Origin: an uncultured Tidjanibacter sp.
Lineage (GTDB): Bacteria; Bacteroidota; Bacteroidia; Bacteroidales; Rikenellaceae
Assembly (NCBI GenBank): GCA_947852905.1
Contig: CANTVF010000007.1
Coordinates: forward strand, 62,001 to 126,000
Reading direction: 5' to 3'
Length of the DNA stretch: 64,000 nt
In this document: positions 45,286 to 55,209 of the stretch, one piece after another
Layout of the letters: each line of letters begins with the position of its first letter
Position numbering within the stretch: the first letter of the stretch is position 1
Notes under the pieces: model-generated
What the model was told of the DNA's origin: nothing
Database searches by the model: none
Seen by the model: only the letters and a program-made list of their open reading frames with translations
Program-made: the position numbers and the translations under genes

Positions 45286-46206
45286 ATGATAATGAAACCG
45301 GAAACCATCACCATAAACCTGCCTGACGATTACGAAGGCCGAGTCGAAGCCGTTCTGATGAAACACCCGTCCGGGCAGGAAACAACCCGCGCCATACTGT
45401 ACATACACGGTTATCTCGACTATTATTTCCAGTACCACATGGGTGAATTTTTCGCCTCGCGCGGCTACGATTTTTATGCGCTCGACCTGCGTAAATACGG
45501 GCGGGCATGGCTTCCTCACCAGCATTTTAACTACTGCCGCCGCATGGAAGAGTATTTCCCGGAAATAGACGCTTCTATCGACCGCATAATCGCAGCCGGC
45601 AATCGCGACCTGACGCTTATGGGACACTCGACGGGAGGACTTCTCAGCGCGCTTTACTGCGCCGAAGGCAGTAGAAGGGACAAAATATCGAGGCTCATTC
45701 TCAATTCGCCGTTTCTCGAATTCAATACGAATTGGGCTACACGCAAAATAGCAATTCCCATAGCCGGAACACTGAGCCTCGTATTCCCGTATGCGCATAT
45801 GAAAAACGTCCTGTCACCCAACTATTTCAAATCCGTACACGATTCGCAGTACGGCGAATGGAACTTCGACACGTCTCTGAAACCTGCCGTAGCGCCGCCG
45901 CTTTACTTCGCATGGCTGCGTGCCGTGCGGCTCGCACAGAAAAAGGTACGGCACGACCCGCAATTGCAGATGCCGGTGCTCGTCATGTTTTCCGACAAAT
46001 CGACATATCACTGCCACTGGCACGAAGAGGCCATGGAATCGGACACCATACTAAATGTCGGACACATAAAACGTTATGGCGCCGGATTGGGACGCGGCGT
46101 AACGCTCGAAGAGGTATCCGGCGGTCTTCACGATCTGGTACTCTCCCGCAAGGAGGTACGCGACAAGGTACTCGAAACAATGGAAACATTCATGCGCACG
46201 CACTGA
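45286..46206 (+). CDS. Alpha/beta hydrolase (serine lipase/lysophospholipase-like)
   Basis: 306 residues, no signal peptide. The fold is indicated by ILYIHGYLDYYFQYHMGEFF near residue 38 (oxyanion HG), YALDLRKYGRAW near 65, and the nucleophile elbow LMGHSTGGLLSAL near 108-120 (G-H-S-T-G). The acid is probably in VLVMFSDKSTY near 230, and the His in EVSGGLHDLVLS near 280. A second ATG two codons in (MKPETI) is equally possible. Substrate unknown; resembles monoacylglycerol lipases. It ends 70 bp before repeat copy B. Confidence 0.85.
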   Translation: MIMKPETITINLPDDYEGRVEAVLMKHPSGQETTRAILYIHGYLDYYFQYHMGEFFASRGYDFYALDLRKYGRAWLPHQHFNYCRRMEEYFPEIDASIDRIIAAGNRDLTLMGHSTGGLLSALYCAEGSRRDKISRLILNSPFLEFNTNWATRKIAIPIAGTLSLVFPYAHMKNVLSPNYFKSVHDSQYGEWNFDTSLKPAVAPPLYFAWLRAVRLAQKKVRHDPQLQMPVLVMFSDKSTYHCHWHEEAMESDTILNVGHIKRYGAGLGRGVTLEEVSGGLHDLVLSRKEVRDKVLETMETFMRTH

Positions 46207-46267
46207 TACAGCAATAGTCATAATCTTTGCGGTCGACACAGCTGGCGTAAGGGCTGCAACGGCTTAA

Positions 46268-46434
46268 TAAATGACGGTGTGTCATAACGGGCAATCTGTT
46301 GCGTTTTTATCGTGATTCGGGTTAAGTCATTTACCTCACACAAATTCCTGTCGTCTTAACAAGGTATTGCATTTTTCCCGTTCTAAAACACTTTAAAGGG
46401 ATTGCGTCAAAACTCAGTGTTTTGACGCAATCCC
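46268..46434 (-). repeat. ~165-nt intergenic repeat, copy B (inverted twin of 39361-39536)
   Basis: On the minus strand it begins with a hairpin (46397-46434, GGGATTGCGTCAAAAC and complement) 26 bp after the prfC stop. It then carries the same blocks as copy A in the same order: AGAACGGG, CGACAGGAATTT, TGACTTA, CCGAATCACGAT, CAGATTGCCCGTTATGACAC. Homology ends near GTCATTTATT, a little past the inverted-repeat-like end. Relative to the upstream gene its position matches copy A: hairpin first, directly after a stop codon. Confidence 0.75.
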
Positions 46435-46460
46435 TTATTTCATACTCGAAAACGTCGCCG

Positions 46461-48035
46461 TTAAAACTCCGATGTGAAGTAGAAACGAATATCCGGAAAC
46501 TTCTCCTGCGCCAGCTGCAAGGCATAGCTCGTATCGGCCAGATAGACGTTGCGACCGTGTTTGTCCACGGCCATGTTGGTATGTTTACGCTTCATGAAAT
46601 CTTCCAGCTGTGCGGCATTGTCGGACTCTATCCAGCACGCCTTGTATATCTGTATCGGCTCGTAACGGCAAAGGGCATTGTACTCATGTTCCAGACGGTA
46701 CTGTATGACTTCGAACTGAAGCGCACCCACCGTACCTATTATCTTGCGACCGTTAAGCCTGCTCGTGAAAAGCTGCGCCACGCCTTCGTCCATAAGCTGG
46801 TCTATACCTTTTGCCAACTGTTTGAATTTCTGCGGATCGGCATTCTCGATGTAACGGAACAGTTCGGGCGAAAACGACGGAATGCCTGTAAATTTAAGCT
46901 GCTCCCCTTCCGTAAAAGTATCACCTATCTTGAAATTACCAGTATCGTGCAAACCGACGATGTCCCCCGGATATGCGAAATCCACCACCGACTTCTTCTC
47001 GGCCATGAAAGCGTTAGGCGACGAAAACTTCATCTGCTTGCCGCTGCGGACGTGCAGATAGTTCTTGTTGCGTTCGAACACGCCGGAACATATCTTCAGA
47101 AACGCCAGACGGTCGCGATGATTCGGATCCATATTCGCGTGTATCTTGAATACGAAACCAGTCATCTTCTCTTCGAGCGGATCGACGGTGCGTGTCTGCG
47201 TCGTCGATTGGCGCGGCGAAGGAGCTATCTCTATGAATGTTTCGAGCAACTCCTTGACACCGAAATTATTGATAGCGCTACCGAAAAACACCGGCGCCAG
47301 TTCTCCGGCGAGGTAGCGTTCCCTGTCGAACGGTTCATAAACCCCCTCGACAAGTACGAGGTCGTCGCGCAACTTTTCGCCGTAAGGTTTTACGTACTCA
47401 TCCAGTTCCGGTGAATCGAGTCCCAGTTTGATAGTCTCGGAAGCCGTCTGGCGGTCTCCGGAAGTGAATACAGAGAAACTGCCGTCGTAAATGTTGTAAA
47501 CCCCTTTGAACGACGGTCCGCTGCTGACCGGAAATGCGAGCGGGCGCACGGCGATCTGCAATTCCGTCTCTATTTCGTCGAGCAGGTCGAACGGATCGCG
47601 GCACGGACGGTCGAGTTTGTTGACGAACACCATTACGGGCGTCTTGCGCATGCGGCAGACGTTCATCAGCTTGCGCGTCTGCGTCTCTACGCCCTTCGCA
47701 CCGTCGATGACTATGATGACACTGTCCACAGCCGTCAACGTCCGGTAAGTATCCTCTGCGAAATCCTCGTGACCGGGCGTATCTAGTATATTTATCTTGA
47801 CTCCGCCGTACTCGAATCCCATTACGGAAGTAGCCACCGAAATACCCCTCTGGCGCTCTATCTCCATAAAATCCGACGTAGCCGTCTTTTTTATCTTGTT
47901 GCTCTTCACGGCGCCGGCAACGTGTATGGCGCCTCCGAAAAGCAAAAGTTTCTCTGTAAGCGTCGTCTTACCGGCGTCCGGGTGACTTATTATCGCGAAT
48001 GTCCTCCGCCTCCGTACTTCTTCCTTCAATCCCAT
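46461..48035 (-). CDS. prfC: Peptide chain release factor 3
   Basis: 524 residues, a translational GTPase. G1 is [11 protein letters not shown] at residues 16-26, G2 lies in [13 protein letters not shown]3 in [16 protein letters not shown] and G4 in FVNKLDR. The C-terminal RF3 domain has [20 protein letters not shown] near 430. It recycles RF1/RF2 from the ribosome after peptide release. nadB lies upstream on the same strand across 98 bp. The 3' end abuts repeat copy B, whose hairpin probably serves as its terminator. Confidence 0.96.
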   Translation of the reverse strand: MGLKEEVRRRRTFAIISHPDAGKTTLTEKLLLFGGAIHVAGAVKSNKIKKTATSDFMEIERQRGISVATSVMGFEYGGVKINILDTPGHEDFAEDTYRTLTAVDSVIIVIDGAKGVETQTRKLMNVCRMRKTPVMVFVNKLDRPCRDPFDLLDEIETELQIAVRPLAFPVSSGPSFKGVYNIYDGSFSVFTSGDRQTASETIKLGLDSPELDEYVKPYGEKLRDDLVLVEGVYEPFDRERYLAGELAPVFFGSAINNFGVKELLETFIEIAPSPRQSTTQTRTVDPLEEKMTGFVFKIHANMDPNHRDRLAFLKICSGVFERNKNYLHVRSGKQMKFSSPNAFMAEKKSVVDFAYPGDIVGLHDTGNFKIGDTFTEGEQLKFTGIPSFSPELFRYIENADPQKFKQLAKGIDQLMDEGVAQLFTSRLNGRKIIGTVGALQFEVIQYRLEHEYNALCRYEPIQIYKACWIESDNAAQLEDFMKRKHTNMAVDKHGRNVYLADTSYALQLAQEKFPDIRFYFTSEF

Positions 48036-48133
48036 TTATTATGTATTCAATGCTTTCTAAAAAAATGCAAAACGCCTCCGCCCCGCCGGAAAACATCCCG
48101 CGAGAGCCGTTGTGCTCCCGTAACTCGGCCATA

Positions 48134-49729
48134 TCAAAACTCAGTGGCTATCTTGCGGCCTACGCACGTCTCAAGCGGATAATCGAGCGAATAATGGAGT
48201 CCTATGCTCGTTTTCATGGCCTGTGCCTGTTTGATAATGAGATATCCCACCTCGATCATATTCCTCAACTCGCAAAGTTCCTTGTTCAGCTTGGACTTAA
48301 GATACAGCTCCTCGTTCTCCTTGAATATGATTTCGAGACGCCTGCGCGCCCTCTCCAGACGCAGATTGGAACGAACGATTCCGACATAGTTGCTCATTAT
48401 CTGCTGCATCTCCTTGGCATTCTGCGTTATGAGAATCATCTCTTCGGTTGCCGTAGTTCCGTCGTCGTTCCACTGCGGAATGCCGTGCTGCAATCCGTAT
48501 TCGTGCAGGTGCGCCGCACTGTGCCGTGCTGCCTGATCGGCATATACTATGGCCTCTATCAGCGAATTGGACGCCAGACGATTGGCTCCGTGCAGTCCCG
48601 TACACGAAGTCTCGCCCAAAGCGTACAACCGCTTTATAGACGTCTCCCCGTTCAGGTCGACCTGCACCCCGCCGCAGCAATAGTGGGCGGCCGGCGCTAC
48701 CGGTATCATCTCCTTGGTAATGTCTATGCCTATCGACAGGCATTTGCGGTATATGTTCGGGAAATGGTTGATCGTCTCGCGTGCATCGCGGTGGGTGATG
48801 TCGAGATAAACGAAATCGTCTCCGCGCACCTTCATTTCGTTATCTATGCTGCGGGCTACCACGTCGCGCGGCGCCAGCGATCCCATAGGATGATACTTGT
48901 GCATGAACTCTTTGCCGTCCTGCGTTTTCAGTATGGCTCCGAAACCCCTCAACGCTTCCGAAATGAGGAACGACGGACGCTCTCCCGGATTGTACAGAGC
49001 AGTCGGGTGGAACTGTATGAACTCCATGTTGGATATTATCGCCTTGGCACGATGCGCCATGGCTATACCGTCGCCGGTCGCGACGCCGGGGTTGGTCGTC
49101 ACGTTGTAGACGTTTCCCACACCGCCGGTAGCTATAACCGTCACCCGCGCCAAAATCGTCTTTATGCACTCGCGCTTGAGGTCCATGACATAGGCGCCGT
49201 AACACTCCACGCCCGGAGTATGCCTCGTGACGAGCTGTCCCAAATGGTGCTGCGTAAGCAGATCCACGGCAAAATGATATTCCAGTACCTCTATATTTTT
49301 ATGGCTCTTGACCTGCGATATGAGCGAACGTTCTATCTCGGCGCCGGTCTCGTCCTTATGATGCAGTATGCGGTGCTCGGAATGCCCTCCTTCGCGCGCG
49401 AGTTCGTAACGCCCCTCGACCGTCTTATCGAAACGGACACCCCACTGCACGAGATCCTTTATCATTTGCGGCGCACGTGTCACGACGAGTTCCACGGCTT
49501 TCGGATCGCATATCCCGGCGCCGCAAACCATGGTGTCGTCTATATGTTTCTGGAAATTGTCGGGTTCGTAAGTGACCGAACAGATGCCGCCTTGGGCATA
49601 GTCGGTATTGCATTCGTTCATCTCGCCCTTGGTCACTATGACCACATGCGCGCTTTCGGCAACCTTAAGGGCGAAACTGAGACCGGCGGCGCCGCTGCCG
49701 ATCACCAGATAGTCCGTTTCGAGATTCAT
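48134..49729 (-). CDS. nadB: L-aspartate oxidase
   Basis: 531 residues from MNLETDYLVIGSGAAGLSFA; an ATG 8 codons upstream (49753) is the alternative. The FAD dinucleotide fold is VIGSGAAGLSFAL. TDYAQGGICSV near 50, LTQHHLGQLVTR and GGVGNVYNVTTNPGVATGDG near 205 are family segments, and YALGETSCTGLHGANRLASN near 345 is the FAD/active-site signature. It oxidises L-aspartate to iminoaspartate for quinolinate and NAD synthesis; nadA and nadC are not in the window. The order nadB then prfC on the minus strand is operon-like. Confidence 0.95.
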   Translation of the reverse strand: MNLETDYLVIGSGAAGLSFALKVAESAHVVIVTKGEMNECNTDYAQGGICSVTYEPDNFQKHIDDTMVCGAGICDPKAVELVVTRAPQMIKDLVQWGVRFDKTVEGRYELAREGGHSEHRILHHKDETGAEIERSLISQVKSHKNIEVLEYHFAVDLLTQHHLGQLVTRHTPGVECYGAYVMDLKRECIKTILARVTVIATGGVGNVYNVTTNPGVATGDGIAMAHRAKAIISNMEFIQFHPTALYNPGERPSFLISEALRGFGAILKTQDGKEFMHKYHPMGSLAPRDVVARSIDNEMKVRGDDFVYLDITHRDARETINHFPNIYRKCLSIGIDITKEMIPVAPAAHYCCGGVQVDLNGETSIKRLYALGETSCTGLHGANRLASNSLIEAIVYADQAARHSAAHLHEYGLQHGIPQWNDDGTTATEEMILITQNAKEMQQIMSNYVGIVRSNLRLERARRRLEIIFKENEELYLKSKLNKELCELRNMIEVGYLIIKQAQAMKTSIGLHYSLDYPLETCVGRKIATEF

Positions 49730-49753
49730 TTTCAAAACAGGTTGTGCGGCCAT

Positions 49754-50634
49754 TCCGGCCGCTTACACATATAATCGGATACGCACCGGAGGAAACGCTT
49801 TCCTACCGTGCGGTGCAAAAATACAAAAATATATATCAACTCGTCGCAATACTATAGCACGACAACTTTTACGCCGCACATCGGCTGTAAACGACCGCTT
49901 ACCGCAAACAGCGGAAACAGGCATGCCGGCCGCCACCTATCCGCCGGACTACCCGCCACTGCACCTACGCGCACAGAATCCTGAAACACCATACCGATTC
50001 ACGCCCTATACGTACCCACAGCACGACTGCCCACGCCCCATACGACCGGCCTCTGAGCGCCAGACAGCGGTCTCCTTTCCGAAACAATATTCGAGCCGCC
50101 AATACGCTTCACGGCATTCACATACTGCGCCATTATCACATAATTCTGCAAATCCTGTTCATCGACGCCCCGAAAGGCACACAGCTCGTCCCACAGCGAC
50201 GTACTTCCTTCGCCCGTAAAAATCCGCTGCACAAATCCCTGCCGACAAAAATATTATCGCACCGTCGCCCCACAACTCGGCCTCCTTCCCGTTCCGTTCT
50301 TCGTAAAGCATGACGCCTTTACGGAATTTTCGACTTGGAAAATTATCGGTACCGGCAAAGCCCCGACAGAGAATTTCGCGGCCATATACTCGTTCCGAAC
50401 GACATTGCCGGACACGGTCTCCAACGCTTCGGGATAGAATATTTCCGTAAGTATATAACGAAGCAGCAAATACGCCGACACTTCCGCACCACCCTTTCTG
50501 TCTGGCCGGACAAATTTACGCACCTACGTCACATCTTTTATTCCTTACGACATAACTTACCGCGTAATCATATTCCATAATTTTCAGTTTACGCATTTTC
50601 GCCACACACCGTTGCGGCCACAGAAACACTACGG
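49754..50634. other. 881-bp stretch between prmA and nadB without a clear gene
   Basis: The best coding-like signal is one minus-strand frame from 50523 to 49999 broken by a single TAA at 50254-50256. The downstream part reads FTGEGSTSLWDELCAFRGVD and the upstream part LLLRYILTEIFYPEALETVS. I do not recognise either. It may be a decayed gene; plus-strand frames here look random. No hairpin or RNA stands out. Confidence 0.35.
49999..50523 (-). pseudogene. Possible decayed gene with one in-frame stop
   Basis: About 174 codons in one frame, with a TAA (50254-50256) between an N-terminal part of 89 codons and a continuation of 85 codons, counting from the first codon after the stop. The continuation contains LWDELCAFRGVDEQDLQNYV and MAQYVNAVKRIGGSNIV, which have the balance of charged and hydrophobic residues expected of a folded helical protein. 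Homology to a known family could not be judged. The alternative is chance open frames in non-coding sequence. Confidence 0.25.
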
Positions 50635-51462
50635 TTATTCCTTACGACATGCAACCACAGCCCACCCGTCACGTATACGGGTACCGGTAACCGCAAGTCC
50701 CATTTCCGAAGCTCTGCCGGTAATGGAAGGTATGTCGCGTTCGAGAATACCGCTCATAAGCAATTCGCCGCCTTCGGCGAGCGTAGCGCAATAACGCGGC
50801 ATGTCGGCAAGCAATATGTTGCGGTTTATGTTGGCAAGTATGAAATCGTAATGCCTGCCGGCAATAGCCGACGCATCTCCAAGTATGGGTGTCACACTGT
50901 CGGCCACACCGTTGACCGATATGTTCTCCGCGCAGTTTTCGAATGCCCAGTCGTCTATATCCACGGCATCGACATGCTGCGCACCGCGCTTGACGGCGAC
51001 TATGGCCAGAACGCCGGTACCGCTTCCCATATCGAGGCCGGCTTTCCCGGTCAGGTCGCGTTTCATGATCTCGGCCGTCATGAGCCATGTCGTAGCATGG
51101 TGTCCCGTACCGAAAGACATCTTAGGCATTATGACTATATCCAGACCGGAAACCGGCGCAGGCGAGAACGGCGCACGTACCGTACACACTCCGTCTATCT
51201 CGACAGGCTCGAAATTAGACTCCCACAACGCATTCCAGTTCTGCGTCTCTATCTCTATATAGGTCGCTCCGGAAATACCCATACCGGCCAACATGCCGTC
51301 TACCTCTTCCTTACAGCCGACGAGTTCGTCGCGCGGAATGTATGCTTTCAGAACGCCTTTTTCATCGGAGAAACTGTCGAAAGGAAAATCGGCCAGCATG
51401 GCCGTCACTATTTCGGCCTGTTCGGCTCCCGACACAGGCACGTTCAACTCCACATAATCCAT
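50635..51462 (-). CDS. prmA: Ribosomal protein L11 methyltransferase
   Basis: 275 residues, somewhat shorter than the ~290 of E. coli PrmA. The N-terminal substrate-recognition domain spans about 1-90. The methyltransferase core has PKMSFGTGHHATT near 108, the SAM-binding GLDMGSGTGVLAIVAVKRGA near 140, VDAVDIDDWA, and LANINRNI near 208 as motif IV. It methylates L11 at several positions. Its upstream gap carries two promoter-like boxes. Confidence 0.93.
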   Translation of the reverse strand: MDYVELNVPVSGAEQAEIVTAMLADFPFDSFSDEKGVLKAYIPRDELVGCKEEVDGMLAGMGISGATYIEIETQNWNALWESNFEPVEIDGVCTVRAPFSPAPVSGLDIVIMPKMSFGTGHHATTWLMTAEIMKRDLTGKAGLDMGSGTGVLAIVAVKRGAQHVDAVDIDDWAFENCAENISVNGVADSVTPILGDASAIAGRHYDFILANINRNILLADMPRYCATLAEGGELLMSGILERDIPSITGRASEMGLAVTGTRIRDGWAVVACRKE

Positions 51463-51877
51463 AAACCGTATTCCTTTTTTTATTGTTACCTATCGTCGGC
51501 ACACACTGTACACCGGTCGACCGCTTAAAACCGTTACGCACCACGACGCCTTGTCAGCAATGCACCGACCGAACGGTTTTGATATTCGCGGGACAAACGT
51601 TATCTTAGCGTCAAAGATACGAATAAGCCGAGAGCAAAAGCAAGCCAGTTTGCATTTTGCCGAGCAGGAATATCCCGGATAAAGCCAAAGATACGAAATA
51701 ATTTCGTGGAAGCGATCCGCAAAAACTGCTTCTACGCTCCGACGCAACCATTTATGAACGATACCGTAACGGCAGCAAGGCACCACGGAAGATAATATCC
51801 TTACGCTACGCCCCGTACAGCAAGAACCAGAAATCAAGAAACAGCGTCCGCGAAAAGACCATTACGAATACAGAACT
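51463..51877. other. Divergent gap between prmA and ade
   Basis: 415 bp. Contains the double promoter-box element at 51612-51693 directed at prmA. No gene-like frame and no obvious ade promoter box were found. Confidence 0.5.
51612..51693 (-). promoter_or_regulatory. Element with two CGTATCTTTG boxes, upstream of prmA
   Basis: On the minus strand CGTATCTTTG occurs at both ends (boxes TATCTTTG at 51686-51693 and 51612-51619), 74 bp apart and in the same orientation. A TTTG (51635-51638) precedes the proximal box by 15 nt. It could be two tandem promoters or a dispersed intergenic repeat. Confidence 0.45.
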
Positions 51878-53611
51878 ATGAACGACAATAACCGCACACA
51901 GAAAGAGAGCCAATACCCGTTGCGACGCAACGGACTGTCAGCCAAGATAGGAACGGAAAAATGGCTGTTGAAAAACGGTACCGTAATAGACAGCGAAAAC
52001 CTCACCGCACGACAGGCGGACGTGCGCATAGAAAACGGCATGATAACGGAAACGGGCGAGGGACTGTCCGCCGACGGCTGTACGGTAATGGACTGTACGG
52101 GCCGCGTGATAACGGCCGGATTCATCGACTCTCACGTACACGTAGAGTCGAGCATGGTACTCCCAGCCGCCTTCGGGGAAGCCGTACTTCCGCACGGCAC
52201 GACCGCCATAATAGCCGATCCGCACGAAATAGTCAACGTGGCCGGAGCCGACGGACTGGCAGAATTCCTGAACGAGGCCTGTGAAGCCCCTATAGACATA
52301 TTCGTATGCATACCATCGAGCGTTCCGGCCACGCCTTACGATACCAACGGCGCTGGTAAGTTCACAGCCGCCGACATGGCTCGTTTCGCAGACCGAGACG
52401 AAATCGTAGGTCTGGGAGAAGTGATGTGCTACTACGACATCGCAGGCCGCAACCCGGAAATTATGGACAAGATAGCTCTATTCGCTGACAAGACTATAGA
52501 CGGCCATACCGCAGGAATGCCTTCGGAACTGCTCGACAACTACATACAAGCCGGAGTACAGAACGACCACGAATGTTCCGATCCGGAAAGCATGATGCAA
52601 CGCTACGACAAGGGAATGAACATCTACATACGCGAAGGCAGCGCGGCACGCAACGCCATGGCTCTGCTGACATGCGCAGCGGAACGGGGCCTCGACATAT
52701 CTCACCTCGCATTCTGCACGGACGACAAACATCTGGCTACGATCGCACAGGAAGGCCACATCTCCTACATAGTCCGTATGGCACGCCGCCTCGGTTTCGG
52801 TTGGGGCGAGACGGCACGCATGGCATCGTATAACCCGTGCCGATACTACCGGCTGGAAAAACGCGGCAACATACGACCGGGATACATAGCCGACATCGTC
52901 GTAACGGACGACGCATGCGAACACATATTCCATGTGTTCAAGAACGGAATCCTCGCCGCCACGGACAGCAAGTTGTCGCCAACGGTACGACAAGCCGACA
53001 TGCGCAGCATCCGCTCTTTCGCCAACACAGTAAAGTTCCGGGAACTGTCGGCCGATGATTTCATCGTACCCGAAAAGTTGAGGAACACAGCCATGGAACT
53101 GGTGGACGGACAGTTACTCACGCGCAAAATAACGGTGACCGACGACGAGGCCGAGCAACTTCCGCTTCTGGCGACCGTGGAACGCCATGGTAAAAACGGC
53201 AACCTGTCCGTCTGTCTGCTCAAGGGATACGGAATACGCAACGGTGCAGTAGCCACGAGCGTATCGCACGACTCGCACAACGTGGTGTGCGCCGGCGACA
53301 ACGGTACCGACATGGCCGTAGCCTGCAACCGTCTGCGACAGCTCGGAGGAGGCTACGTCATAGCTTCAGGCGGAAAAGTGACCGGAGAACTGCCGCTGCC
53401 CGCCTACGGACTTATGGCGGCAGAAGATGCTCAAACCACTTCCGAAGCGATAGACAGGCTGGAAAAGATCGCCCACGGCATGGGAGTAAACCCCAACATA
53501 GATGCATTCACAACGCTTTCGTTTACGGCATTACCGGTAATTCCTGCCCTACGGCTGCTCGACACGGGACTGTTCGACGTAGAAAAAGGCACGTTCATCA
53601 CCGGCGAATGA
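51878..53611 (+). CDS. ade: Adenine deaminase
   Basis: 577 residues, of which the first ~30 are a variable extension; an internal start is possible. The amidohydrolase metal motif is GFIDSHVHVESSM near residue 85. IADPHEIVNVAG near 110, DGHTAGMPSELLDNYIQAG near 207 and the C-terminal ADIVVTDDACEHIF and GGGYVIASGGKV are typical of bacterial Ade. It converts adenine to hypoxanthine and ammonia with a Mn/Fe metal site. With purA/purB at 60-62 kb the window holds both directions of adenine-nucleotide traffic. It is followed 58 bp later by the recombinase. Confidence 0.94.
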   Translation: MNDNNRTQKESQYPLRRNGLSAKIGTEKWLLKNGTVIDSENLTARQADVRIENGMITETGEGLSADGCTVMDCTGRVITAGFIDSHVHVESSMVLPAAFGEAVLPHGTTAIIADPHEIVNVAGADGLAEFLNEACEAPIDIFVCIPSSVPATPYDTNGAGKFTAADMARFADRDEIVGLGEVMCYYDIAGRNPEIMDKIALFADKTIDGHTAGMPSELLDNYIQAGVQNDHECSDPESMMQRYDKGMNIYIREGSAARNAMALLTCAAERGLDISHLAFCTDDKHLATIAQEGHISYIVRMARRLGFGWGETARMASYNPCRYYRLEKRGNIRPGYIADIVVTDDACEHIFHVFKNGILAATDSKLSPTVRQADMRSIRSFANTVKFRELSADDFIVPEKLRNTAMELVDGQLLTRKITVTDDEAEQLPLLATVERHGKNGNLSVCLLKGYGIRNGAVATSVSHDSHNVVCAGDNGTDMAVACNRLRQLGGGYVIASGGKVTGELPLPAYGLMAAEDAQTTSEAIDRLEKIAHGMGVNPNIDAFTTLSFTALPVIPALRLLDTGLFDVEKGTFITGE

Positions 53612-53669
53612 CACCGCACAGCTCTCATTTTTCACAGCCGTACATAAACAAAAAACATCCCGACAACAA

Positions 53670-54611
53670 ATGCACACAAGTAGCGACACGCCACCTGCAA
53701 ACGACTGGAATACATACCTGAATAAATACCGCATCTACATCAAGTTGGAACGCAGGCTGTCGGACAACACCGTAGAGGCTTACATGCACGATGCCGGAAG
53801 TTTCGCACGGTTCGCAACAGAACGATACGGCGCATCTCCGCTCACCGTGGAATCCCGCATGATAGAGGATTTCATGACGGAACTCTTCGAGTGCGACACA
53901 GAGAAAAGCACGCAGGGACGTATGCTCAGCGGCATACGGAGTTTTTTCAATTTTCTCGTTCGCACGGACGTTCTGGAAAGTTCTCCGGCCGAATTCATAG
54001 ATCACCCCAAGGCCGGACAATATCTACCAGACACGCTTACCGTAGAAGAAATCGACGCCATAATCAATGCGATAGACCTCTCTGCGCCGCAGGGACACCG
54101 CAACCGCACGATGATCGAAACGCTTTACAGTTGCGGTCTACGCGTTTCCGAACTCATATCGCTGCACATATCCGACCTGTTCCTCGACGAAGGTTTCATA
54201 CGTGTATGCGGGAAAGGCAATAAACAGAGGCTCGTCCCGATAAACGACAACTGCCGGAGGCAAATCGTGTTCTATCTGCGAGAAGCGCGCGAAACGCCTG
54301 CCGACGAGCGCGCATCGGACACGGTATTCCTTAACAGGCGCGGCAAACCGCTGTCCCGCATAATGGTATTCAACATCATAAAGGATGCCGCAGCCATGGC
54401 CGGCATAGACAAGGATGTCAGTCCGCACACGTTCCGCCACAGCTTCGCGACGCATCTGCTTCAAGGAGGTGCCAACATAAGACAGGTACAGGAACTGCTC
54501 GGCCACGAATCCATAACGACAACCGAAATATACACCCACCTCGACACGGGACATCTACATCAGACAATCAACGAATACCACCCGTTAGGCAAGTACCGCT
54601 CCAAAAAGTAA
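53670..54611 (+). CDS. xerD: Site-specific tyrosine recombinase XerC/XerD-type
   Basis: 313 residues: N-terminal SAM-like DNA-binding domain (about 18-105) and C-terminal catalytic domain. All catalytic residues are visible: Arg in YSCGLRVSELI near 155, Lys in CGKGNKQRLVP near 182, His and Arg in SPHTFRHSFATHLLQGG near 252, His in LGHESITTTEIYTH near 278, then the Tyr nucleophile in that same segment. Length and lack of neighbours point to the housekeeping chromosome-dimer resolvase rather than an element integrase, although no mobile genes rule the latter out entirely. Confidence 0.88.
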   Translation: MHTSSDTPPANDWNTYLNKYRIYIKLERRLSDNTVEAYMHDAGSFARFATERYGASPLTVESRMIEDFMTELFECDTEKSTQGRMLSGIRSFFNFLVRTDVLESSPAEFIDHPKAGQYLPDTLTVEEIDAIINAIDLSAPQGHRNRTMIETLYSCGLRVSELISLHISDLFLDEGFIRVCGKGNKQRLVPINDNCRRQIVFYLREARETPADERASDTVFLNRRGKPLSRIMVFNIIKDAAAMAGIDKDVSPHTFRHSFATHLLQGGANIRQVQELLGHESITTTEIYTHLDTGHLHQTINEYHPLGKYRSKK

Positions 54612-55209
54612 CGGTCTTCCGAATATTGACCACCCACCCGTACATATCCTCGTCAAAGTACCGTTCCCGAAAAGAAGAAACAGCTTTCGCAGACGACCTA
54701 ATCGAAACGCAAAAACGCAAAACGACGAGAACAGGCAGACGAAAAATAAGCCGGAAGACACACGGAGATTAAAAATAATTTACGATATTCGCATACTGAA
54801 AAGAGCCCTGCACATAGCGCAGGCCATTGTTTCACAAAAATCGCAAAGCCGCAAAACACCGAGGCAACATACAGACCGAACAGTGCATGGAAACGGAAAC
54901 GGTACCTCTCCGCGTTCTGTGTGTTTCTTTTAGCTACAGGGAACATATTGCTTTTCACAACAATACCACCTGCCGTGCAATTTCCAACCGGCTGCGCATT
55001 CTCGTCAATATAATCAATACCGTGCTCAAGGAATGACGGCGGCATACCGCCCGATATCGTATTAAGAAATACGGCTCCAAAACGGCAGTTGTCCGTACAA
55101 CTATGGAAATCCGACGACAAGTCTGTCCGTATATACTCCGCCGGGTGATGCATCCCATATCAGAATTAGAAATACATTAGAAACGATTCAAATTTTCATC
55201 AAATACACC
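54612..55209. other. Gap between xerD and the CorC-like gene
   Basis: 598 bp. A 151-codon minus-strand frame (54698-55153) and a 69-codon plus-strand frame overlap here; both are Cys/Phe- or Arg-rich with no domain. I see no RNA or strong hairpin. Confidence 0.4.

Noticed and set aside
48000..49774. 591-codon plus-strand open frame opposite nadB
   Set aside because: A shadow of nadB; the minus strand encodes a full L-aspartate oxidase with all motifs.
53670..54611. Tyrosine recombinase as a sign of a mobile element
   Set aside because: Length, complete XerD-like motifs and housekeeping neighbours (ade, CorC-like) indicate the chromosomal dimer-resolution enzyme; no attachment repeats, relaxase or phage genes are nearby.
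54698..55153. 151-codon minus-strand open frame between xerD and the CorC-like gene
   Set aside because: Rich in Cys, Phe and Ser with no domain, signal peptide or promoter box, and overlapped by open frames on the other strand. More likely chance openness than a gene.
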